NCBI GenBank assembly: GCA_003663585.1
Contig: QMTU01000008.1
Location: 1 to 11,671 of the forward strand
From: Thermoplasmata archaeon
GTDB taxonomy: Archaea > Thermoplasmatota > B47-G6
Length of the DNA: 11,671 nt
Reading direction: 5' to 3'
Position 1 is the first letter of the stretch; each line of letters starts with the position of its first letter. The notes under the pieces are model-generated. The model was not told the origin of the DNA. It searched no databases and was given only the letters and a program-made list of their open reading frames with translations. Positions 7,002-11,671 of the stretch are shown in pieces. Position numbers and translations under genes: made by a program.

Positions 7002-7544
7002 CTACCAGTAGTCTTTTCTTGCAATTTCTCTTAACCTTTCAACTCCGTTTATCTCCTTAATGACCTCCACAACAGCCTTTGGAACCAAATGTTCCCAAGG
7101 CTCTCCTGAGATCATTCTGCGCCTTATCTCTCTACCTGAGTAGACTTCTCTTTTATAAAAACCAAGGGGCCTAACCTCATAGCCTTCCTCTTTAAAGAGT
7201 CTCATTACTAGAGGATTATTCGAGTAAACAACTCTAAATGGAGGAACTAATGATCTGACGTGTGAGACCCATATTGCATTCCTCTCAACGTCCATTATAG
7301 GAACAAGGTAATAGTTCGTTATCCCTTCAGCCTCTAATGCTCTTGATATCATCAGATGTCTTTCTCCTGCTGTAAATGGATTCTTTAGAGTGTGACTCTC
7401 TTGAGCACTCCCTATTCCTATGATTATTGCATCATGTGCATTTGCTACTCTTTTTATAACATAAAGATGTCCTAAGTGCATTGGCTGAAAGCGCCCTATG
7501 ATCAGTGCCCTATCATATTTCTTCTGCAATGGGTTTTCTTTCAT
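7002..7544 (-). CDS. nadM: Nicotinamide-nucleotide adenylyltransferase (archaeal NadM type)
   Basis: The enzyme joins NMN (or nicotinate mononucleotide) and ATP to make NAD or its deamido form, in the cytosol. The 180 residues show the nucleotidyltransferase motif GRFQPMHLGH (17-26, with H23-x-G-H26), GSAQESHTLKNPFTAGER (45-62) and a C-terminal SGREIRRRM segment (136-144). In the SxTxxR motif of the superfamily the threonine is arginine here (R138), which is worth noting, while R141 is kept. The C-terminal EINGVERLREIARK resembles archaeal homologues. ATG 7544 is preceded by GAGGT (7553-7557), eight bases away, and lies 32 bases inside the end of lonB. The archaeal form is about 170-180 residues, so it is complete. 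It is the second gene of its operon. Confidence 0.94.
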   Translation of the reverse strand: MKENPLQKKYDRALIIGRFQPMHLGHLYVIKRVANAHDAIIIGIGSAQESHTLKNPFTAGERHLMISRALEAEGITNYYLVPIMDVERNAIWVSHVRSLVPPFRVVYSNNPLVMRLFKEEGYEVRPLGFYKREVYSGREIRRRMISGEPWEHLVPKAVVEVIKEINGVERLREIARKDYW

Positions 7545-9483
7545 GGGGCACGACCTCTTTCACGATGCCCATAAACCTCTCTAGTAGCGCTTTCTTTTCT
7601 GGAGTCTCTGCAAGGGCTTCTTTGAGGACATCATACAGTGTTCTAACAGGGACTATCTTAACATCTGAGGGTATCCTAACAACCCCTATATCCTTGTAAT
7701 TTCCATATGGTATTAGAATCTTCTTTATGCCATTATTAACTGCTGCCTCAATCTTTGCAGCTATTCCACCAACAGGAAGTACTTCGCCACGAACACTCAG
7801 TGATCCTGTCATTGCCACAGATTGATCAACTGGTATCCCTTCAAGAGCAGATATTACTGCTGTTGCAATTGATATTGATGCTGAATCCCCCTCAACTCCC
7901 TCATAAGTCCCTATGAACTGTATGTGAATGTCCATGGTCGATAGGTCCTTGTTTGAGTACTTCTTAAAAAGCGCTGAGACATTCTGTACGGCCTCTTTAG
8001 CGATATCTCCAAGCTTTCCTGTGGCTATTATTCTACCTTCCTCCTTGGAAAGGGATGGTGTAACTTCCGCCTCTATTGGGAGTATTATCCCAACGTAATC
8101 ATGGAGATCTCCACCACCAAGTATTGCTAAGCCGTTTACTCTACCTACTCTATAACCACTTGTTATAATCTCCATGTACTCCTTCTTCATTGCCATGTAT
8201 CTATCTGCTATCTGCCCCTCAAGGGTCCTAAATAACTTTTTAGCCTCTATAACATCGTCCTTAGTGACAAGTCTGTGCCCCTTAGACCTTGCAACATCCC
8301 CTGCAACTCTTACAAGACCTCCTAGTTCTCTAAGCCTTAATGTTAAATATCCTCTTCTTCCAGACATACGTTGAGCCTCTTTTATTATCTCTGCAATTGC
8401 TTCTTTGTCAAAGTGAGGAATCTTCCCATCCTTTGCAACTTCCTGCGCTATGAACCTTATGATCTTTAGCCTGTTTTCATGAGTATCTGGCATTTCATGA
8501 TTTACTACTACTTCGTATCCATAACCACGAATTCTGGACCTAAGAGCTGGATGCATGTTTCTCACAGTCTCGAAGTTTCCTGCTGCTACGAGTATAAAAT
8601 CACATGGGACAGGATCTGTCTTTATCATTGATCCAAAGCTTCTCTCGCTTTGACCTGTTATTGGGAACTTCTTTTCTTGCATTGCTGTAAGAAGCTTTAT
8701 CTGAGTCTCTATGTCTAAGGTTCCTATTTCATCTATGAACAATACTCCCTTGTGAGCAAGATGGATCGCACCCGGCTCTACTAAGTGATTTGGTGGTGTT
8801 TCTAGTCCTCCAGACTGAAATGGATCGTGCCTTACATCTCCTAGAAGTGCTCCTGCCTTAAACCCAGTAGCATCAACAAAAGGTGCCTGATCCCCTGGAT
8901 TATGCGATACTAGAAGCTTAGGATACTTAGGCTTTGGCATCATTTGGGGATTACCCCTCATGAGTAGATAAAAGAAGAATACGAAGAATACAATCATTAT
9001 GAGCGCAGTAACGTCTATAGTGCCGCCGCCAACAAGTGCATTAGCTATAACAAGACCAAGCATAAGAAGGACGATTGCGAATATAAATGTGTTTAGCGAA
9101 GACATTCTTGACTGTAACTCTAACATCTCTCTCTTCTTCTCTTGCTCTACGATCTCCCTGCCCTTTCCTGCAGGCACTACCCTTATCTTAGGGTTAAGCG
9201 GATCTTCTGGGTTGTAGTAACACAATACATCCTCAAGTTCTTCTCTTGGAAGAAGCTCTGCCATAGCTTTTGCCATCATGCTTTTTCCGGTACCAGGCTC
9301 TCCTATTAATAACACGTGCCTCCTTTGAAGTGCTGCCTTTTTTATTATTTCAACAGCATGGTCTTGTCCTATAACCTGATCTATGAGCCTTTTTGGAATT
9401 TTAACATCAGCTGTACTTTTAATATCAACGCTTTCAATCCACTCATCAACGGGAGGAAGCTCCTCCCGAGCATTTTTCTCCAT
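7513..9483 (-). CDS. lonB: Membrane-anchored ATP-dependent protease LonB
   Basis: Archaeal LonB is a membrane-bound AAA+ serine protease that unfolds and degrades proteins on the cytoplasmic side. In 656 residues: Walker A GEPGTGKS at 61-68; an insertion between Walker A and B with two predicted membrane helices (about 131-151 and 157-175); Walker B VLFIDE at 247-252; a sensor and arginine-finger region (AAGNFETVRNMHPALRSRI); and the Lon protease domain with catalytic Ser534 (EGDSAS) and Lys577 (VGGIAAK), 43 residues apart. No N-terminal substrate-binding domain of bacterial LonA is present, as expected for this type. The longest frame begins at GTG 9492, but that codon falls inside the ribosome-binding site AAGGTG (9490-9495); ATG 9483, six bases later, is the likely start. 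It is first in an operon with nadM, rtcA and trmI. Confidence 0.97.
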   Translation of the reverse strand: MEKNAREELPPVDEWIESVDIKSTADVKIPKRLIDQVIGQDHAVEIIKKAALQRRHVLLIGEPGTGKSMMAKAMAELLPREELEDVLCYYNPEDPLNPKIRVVPAGKGREIVEQEKKREMLELQSRMSSLNTFIFAIVLLMLGLVIANALVGGGTIDVTALIMIVFFVFFFYLLMRGNPQMMPKPKYPKLLVSHNPGDQAPFVDATGFKAGALLGDVRHDPFQSGGLETPPNHLVEPGAIHLAHKGVLFIDEIGTLDIETQIKLLTAMQEKKFPITGQSERSFGSMIKTDPVPCDFILVAAGNFETVRNMHPALRSRIRGYGYEVVVNHEMPDTHENRLKIIRFIAQEVAKDGKIPHFDKEAIAEIIKEAQRMSGRRGYLTLRLRELGGLVRVAGDVARSKGHRLVTKDDVIEAKKLFRTLEGQIADRYMAMKKEYMEIITSGYRVGRVNGLAILGGGDLHDYVGIILPIEAEVTPSLSKEEGRIIATGKLGDIAKEAVQNVSALFKKYSNKDLSTMDIHIQFIGTYEGVEGDSASISIATAVISALEGIPVDQSVAMTGSLSVRGEVLPVGGIAAKIEAAVNNGIKKILIPYGNYKDIGVVRIPSDVKIVPVRTLYDVLKEALAETPEKKALLERFMGIVKEVVPHERKPIAEEI

Positions 9484-9489
9484 CAGTAA

Positions 9490-9495
9490 CACCTT
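9490..9495 (-). promoter_or_regulatory. Ribosome-binding site that sets the lonB start
   Basis: AAGGTG on the minus strand, six bases before ATG 9483. The GTG at 9492 that would extend the frame by three residues is part of this site. Confidence 0.65.
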
Positions 9496-9535
9496 CTAGG
9501 ATTAAAATAAATCATAAACATTGAACTACTGCCGT

Positions 9536-9545
9536 CTATAAGATA
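9536..9545 (-). promoter_or_regulatory. Candidate lonB operon promoter (TATA box)
   Basis: On the minus strand this reads TATCTTATAG, a possible archaeal TATA element that would place transcription start near 9514, giving a leader of about 30 bases carrying the ribosome-binding site. A second candidate, TGTATAAG around 9557-9564, and an AT-rich run at 9499-9516 are alternatives. A promoter somewhere here is expected because lonB is the first gene of its operon, but which box is used is unresolved. Confidence 0.3.
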
Positions 9546-9807
9546 CTCTAGTTCAGCTTATACATTTTTGTCAAACAGGATGATGATATTTAATTTGTTT
9601 GGTTGTAAATTCATAGGGAATTTCCCGCGATAGCGTCAAGACACTATGACGTGATGCAAGGAAAGCTCAAACAGGGCAGACTACTACGAATAGAGGAGTA
9701 ATATATACTCTTATGTGATATCCATGCATGAAATGTATGAAACTTAGCAAATTCAACATTCTTTCCCACTAGGAAGGACGTTTTCTTGGTAGTGTATTAT
9801 AAATAAT

Positions 9808-9823
9808 TAGACCTCTTTGTCTA
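9808..9823 (-). terminator. Possible terminator hairpin downstream of the DHH gene
   Basis: TAGAC and GTCTA form a five-base-pair stem around a six-base loop, about 20 bases past the DHH stop codon on the minus strand, followed by an AT-rich run. Archaeal termination depends mainly on T-rich tracts and this tract is mixed A and T, so the assignment is weak. Confidence 0.25.
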
Positions 9824-9842
9824 TTAAGCTTCCTCTAATGAG

Positions 9843-10838
9843 CTATATTCTCAGATCTTTCAGTTTTCTTTTAAATCGAGCTATAACAGCATTGACTATA
9901 GCCTCTGCATCCCCTACAGCATTTATTCCTGCTGCCATTGGATGTCCTCCGCCTCCACCTCCGAACTCCTCTGCAACATCTCTACAGATCTCTGATGCAT
10001 CTATCCCCCTCTCAGCAAGCCATGGTCTTACCCTTACGCTTACTCGTGCCTCTTCATCCCTCTGAGCCCCAACAACAGCTATATCCGCTACTGTTGATAC
10101 CATTAAGGCTGCAGCGTCACCTTCGTATGCACTTATGAATGACTTTACGATTATCACTTTGCCAAGATCCTCGTAGAGCATCCTCTGAAACGCCTTCACC
10201 ATCGCTATTCTTTTTCCTCTGTCATACTTAAGAGAGGGCTCCTCTAGAGACCTTATAATATCTTTGAGATCTACTCCTTTTAAATAGTCTAATAGATCGC
10301 AGACTACTTTTATTGTTCTATTGTTTGCATATCTAAATCTCGCAGTATCTGTAATTATGCCAGAAATCATTGCCTGCGCCATTTTTTCATTAGGACTAAA
10401 TCCAATGGCCTTAAGTATGTCATATACTATCTCGCACGTAGCAGATCTTTCTTCATGTATATATAAAAGAGCAGAGTTAAACTTTGGATTTTCTGAGTGA
10501 TGATCTATAATTATAATCCTATCAGCGATGTCATAGAAGGGGAAATCCCCTATCTGCTCTAGGCTGTTTGTATCTATTATAAAATAAAATGCATCTTTCT
10601 CAATGGGCACTTTATCTAATATCTCAATGTTTGCGTTAAGCCTTAGCATTAGCTCCCTACTAAGTCTTGATATACCAAGAGGAGCACATAAGCCTCTTGG
10701 AGGATTTGATATCTCATAGAGAACATATGCCGCTGCTACTGCATCAACATCTGCATTATGATGAACAATAAAATATTTCTTCTCTTTTGATTTGAGTATT
10801 ACCTTTAGCCTCTCAATTTGATCACTACTGAGTGACAT
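9843..10838 (-). CDS. DHH-family phosphoesterase
   Basis: A 331-residue member of the DHH/DHHA1 superfamily (RecJ, NrnA, pAp phosphatase relatives), metal-dependent hydrolases of phosphodiester or phosphoanhydride bonds. Metal-binding motifs are in order: HHNADVDA (26-33), the aspartate of FIIDTN (D89), D112-H113-H114, and D164 in ITDTARFRY; the DHHA1 substrate-binding domain carries a glycine run GGGGGGHPMAAG (293-304). Its size is like NrnA-type nano-RNases, and no extra domains for RecJ-like DNA processing are seen, so oligonucleotide or pAp hydrolysis is plausible but unproven. I chose ATG 10838, preceded by GGTG (10848-10851), over TTG 10856 and GTG 10850; it overlaps the prefoldin gene by 14 bases. 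It is last in the rpoP-pcc1-prefoldin cluster. Confidence 0.9.
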   Translation of the reverse strand: MSLSSDQIERLKVILKSKEKKYFIVHHNADVDAVAAAYVLYEISNPPRGLCAPLGISRLSRELMLRLNANIEILDKVPIEKDAFYFIIDTNSLEQIGDFPFYDIADRIIIIDHHSENPKFNSALLYIHEERSATCEIVYDILKAIGFSPNEKMAQAMISGIITDTARFRYANNRTIKVVCDLLDYLKGVDLKDIIRSLEEPSLKYDRGKRIAMVKAFQRMLYEDLGKVIIVKSFISAYEGDAAALMVSTVADIAVVGAQRDEEARVSVRVRPWLAERGIDASEICRDVAEEFGGGGGGHPMAAGINAVGDAEAIVNAVIARFKRKLKDLRI

Positions 10839-11181
10839 TTCTTTGAGCACCAGCAATTGACTTTATCTTACTCTCTAGAGCCTTTATTTTGTCCATAAGG
10901 CTCTGTTCTTGTTTTTTCACGGCATTTATTCTTACCCCAATGAGCTCTAGTTCCTCCTTAAGCTCTGAGAGAACCTTATCCTTAGGCCTTTTTACGAGAA
11001 TTGCCCCAATGCTCTTATAAACAAACTTTTCCTCCGAGCTTTCAAGTTCTGATATTGCATTCTTTAGCTCAGACTGCCTTGACTCTAGCGTCAACCTCTG
11101 TGACTGCACTATCTGATACTGCTGTCTAAGCTGCTCGAGCTGAACTATAAGTTGTTGAATCTCCGGAGGAATTGATGCCAA
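10825..11181 (-). CDS. pfdB: Prefoldin beta subunit
   Basis: Prefoldin is a jellyfish-shaped hexamer of two alpha and four beta subunits that holds unfolded proteins and hands them to the thermosome. This 118-residue protein has the beta-subunit layout: an N-terminal coiled coil (about 5-50, rich in Gln, Leu and Glu), a beta-hairpin region with EKFVYKSIGAILVKR, and a C-terminal coiled coil (about 68-110). The longest frame begins at GTG 11190, but that GTG is the end of a near-perfect ribosome-binding site GGAGGTG (11188-11194); six bases on, TTG 11181 gives MASIPPEIQQ, a usual-looking start. It follows pcc1 by 16 bases and overlaps the DHH gene, within one operon. Confidence 0.93.
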   Translation of the reverse strand: MASIPPEIQQLIVQLEQLRQQYQIVQSQRLTLESRQSELKNAISELESSEEKFVYKSIGAILVKRPKDKVLSELKEELELIGVRINAVKKQEQSLMDKIKALESKIKSIAGAQRNVTQ

Positions 11182-11187
11182 TAACAA

Positions 11188-11194
11188 CACCTCC
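11188..11194 (-). promoter_or_regulatory. Ribosome-binding site that sets the prefoldin beta start
   Basis: GGAGGTG on the minus strand, the strongest such site in the window, six bases before TTG 11181. It rules against the GTG at 11190, which lies inside it. Confidence 0.75.
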
Positions 11195-11197
11195 TAA

Positions 11198-11458
11198 TCA
11201 CGCAATTTCATTCAATATCTTTTCTGAGACATAAATCCACTTAAGATAGGACATGATAGATGCTCTTAAGGCATTAAAGTCCTTAGATTCAAATGAGATT
11301 TTAAGAACATTACCCTCAACACTTAACTTAACAAGAGACCTCTCGGGATTTGCAGGTTCCTCTAGCTTAAGGCTGTTATAGAGAACTAAAGCATAGGGGC
11401 CAATGACCGTGAGTTCAGCTTTCCAATTATTTTGTCTCGTATGAGGCATCATCCCCAA
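11198..11458 (-). CDS. pcc1: KEOPS complex subunit Pcc1
   Basis: Pcc1 is the small dimerising subunit of KEOPS, which with Kae1, Bud32 and Cgi121 makes the universal t6A37 modification of tRNA. The 86-residue protein has the family pattern: an N-terminal beta strand, SLKLEEPANPERSLVKLSV, then LKISFESKDFNALRASIMSYLKWI, matching the L-R-A-x-(I/L)-x-S-x-L-x-W motif of Pcc1. Identification is by pattern and by location between rpoP and prefoldin beta. The start is uncertain: TTG 11458 has a G-run six bases upstream, while ATG 11452 and ATG 11449 in the same frame lack a well-placed site. The gene overlaps rpoP by about 32 bases with the TTG start. The C-terminus is the ordinary length for the family. 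Confidence 0.85.
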   Translation of the reverse strand: MGMMPHTRQNNWKAELTVIGPYALVLYNSLKLEEPANPERSLVKLSVEGNVLKISFESKDFNALRASIMSYLKWIYVSEKILNEIA

Positions 11459-11603
11459 GAAGAGCCCCCGAAGGTCTTGGCTTTATGAAGACTTGTGAGG
11501 AACACTCACACCTTGTGATATCCCTTGCAGGACCTCTTAAGGGTTTTTTATCAAGACTCTTCCCACAAAATAAACAAATATAGGAGTTTTCAGGTTCAGA
11601 CAT
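11427..11603 (-). CDS. rpoP: DNA-directed RNA polymerase subunit P (RpoP-like zinc protein)
   Basis: A 58-residue protein too short for most ORF cutoffs, resembling RpoP/Rpb12, a zinc-binding subunit of archaeal RNA polymerase. It starts at ATG 11603, six bases after GAGGTG (11610-11615). Similar features are YICLFCGK (C10-x2-C13, as in the YxCxxCxK start of RpoP), then T-R-C32-E-C34, then a hydrophobic VFIKPRP end like the I-x-x-K-x-R-P of RpoP. The second cysteine pair is C-x-C, not the usual C-x2-C, and the gap between pairs is 18 residues, longer than usual. About 14 residues follow PRP, in the stretch that overlaps pcc1. Location beside pcc1 and prefoldin beta supports the call; another small zinc protein is the alternative. 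Confidence 0.7.
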   Translation of the reverse strand: MSEPENSYICLFCGKSLDKKPLRGPARDITRCECSSQVFIKPRPSGALLGDDASYETK

Positions 11604-11613
11604 TTTTCACACC

Positions 11614-11671
11614 TCATCTAGTCTTTGACTTGACAGTCTCAAGGGCAGTCTCTACCATATCTCTCAGCTGA
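11614..11671 (-). CDS. C-terminal end of an upstream gene (perhaps ribosomal protein L37Ae)
   Basis: Only the last 18 residues, QLRDMVETALETVKSKTR, and the stop at 11614-11616 are in the window. This is the only minus-strand frame open from the edge to the next gene, and the stop overlaps the rpoP ribosome-binding site, a typical operon junction 10 bases before ATG 11603. L37Ae often precedes rpoP in archaea, hence the tentative name, but these residues alone do not identify it. Confidence 0.5.
   Translation of the reverse strand, partial: QLRDMVETALETVKSKTR

Larger units (their letters stand above)
9484..9842. other. Intergenic region between lonB and the DHH gene
   Basis: This 359-base gap has no convincing reading frame on either strand. 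Its lonB-proximal part (9484-9600) is AT-rich and holds the lonB leader and candidate promoter boxes. The middle (about 9616-9700) is visibly richer in G and C and contains an 11-base palindrome (9616-9626), an inverted repeat CGTCA/TGACG with an eight-base loop (9634-9651) and another GAGTA/TACTC with a five-base loop (9696-9710). A 9-base imperfect tandem repeat lies at 9724-9741. The part next to the DHH gene has the AT-rich segment TATTATAAATAATTA (9795-9809), which could serve as a TATA box on either strand, and a small hairpin. I see no tRNA, RNase P, SRP or complete box C/D pattern. Confidence 0.6.

Noticed and set aside
9580..9586. ATGATGA, a perfect box C sequence for a C/D small RNA on the plus strand
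   Set aside because: No CTGA box D occurs at a suitable distance downstream, and no D'/C' pair is seen; the match alone is expected by chance.
9650..9690. GCAAGGAAAGCTC, reminiscent of the conserved GGAAAG segment of RNase P RNA
   Set aside because: The partner ACAGAA segment and the rest of the conserved core are missing, and the gap is short for a complete RNA.
9484..9842. CRISPR array, tRNA or insertion sequence in the gap
   Set aside because: No regularly spaced repeats, no cloverleaf or T-loop sequence, and no terminal inverted repeats with a transposase were found.

Overview
The window is a compact, almost fully coding stretch of an archaeal chromosome. The archaeal assignment rests on a membrane-anchored LonB protease, an archaeal-type NMN adenylyltransferase, a TrmI-type tRNA methyltransferase, and a cluster with RNA polymerase subunit P, the KEOPS subunit Pcc1 and prefoldin beta. 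AGA/AGG arginine codons, the ferredoxin-linked 2-oxoacid oxidoreductase and the NiFe-hydrogenase maturation genes fit an anaerobic, probably thermophilic archaeon. I cannot name the lineage from sequence alone.

Left part, plus strand (1-5164): the 3' end of korA, then korB and korC (2-oxoacid:ferredoxin oxidoreductase alpha, beta, gamma), a 61-residue protein of unknown function, then hypF, hypC and a HycI-type maturation protease. HypF and HypC act in making and delivering the Fe(CN)2CO centre of NiFe hydrogenases, and the protease trims the large subunit after nickel insertion. No hydrogenase structural genes, hypA/B/D/E or korD lie in the window. The oxidoreductase makes reduced ferredoxin and a ferredoxin-linked hydrogenase could consume it; that link is inferred from adjacency.

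Middle part, minus strand (5161-9483): lonB, NMN adenylyltransferase, rtcA (RNA 3'-phosphate cyclase) and trmI (tRNA m1A methyltransferase), read in that order and tightly packed or overlapping. This operon converges on the hydrogenase-maturation operon, and the two final stop codons share one CTAG.

A 359-base gap (9484-9842) is the only sizeable non-coding stretch. It holds the lonB leader and promoter region, possible terminator structure for the gene to its right, and a more GC-rich core with short inverted repeats that I could not assign.

Right part, minus strand (9843-11671): the tail of an upstream gene (perhaps ribosomal protein L37Ae), an RpoP-like zinc protein too short for a standard ORF cutoff, Pcc1, prefoldin beta and a DHH-family phosphoesterase, an information-processing cluster.

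A Shine-Dalgarno GGTG core 6-7 bases before the start codon recurs through the window. It moves several starts from the longest ORF to an internal codon: korC (TTG), hypC (ATG), rtcA (TTG), lonB (ATG) and prefoldin beta (TTG). In three of these (rtcA, lonB, prefoldin) the upstream GTG is itself part of the ribosome-binding site. I found no tRNA, rRNA, CRISPR array, insertion sequence or recognisable new defence or biosynthetic system. The least explained items are the 61-residue protein, the intergenic core and the unusual zinc spacing of the RpoP-like protein.
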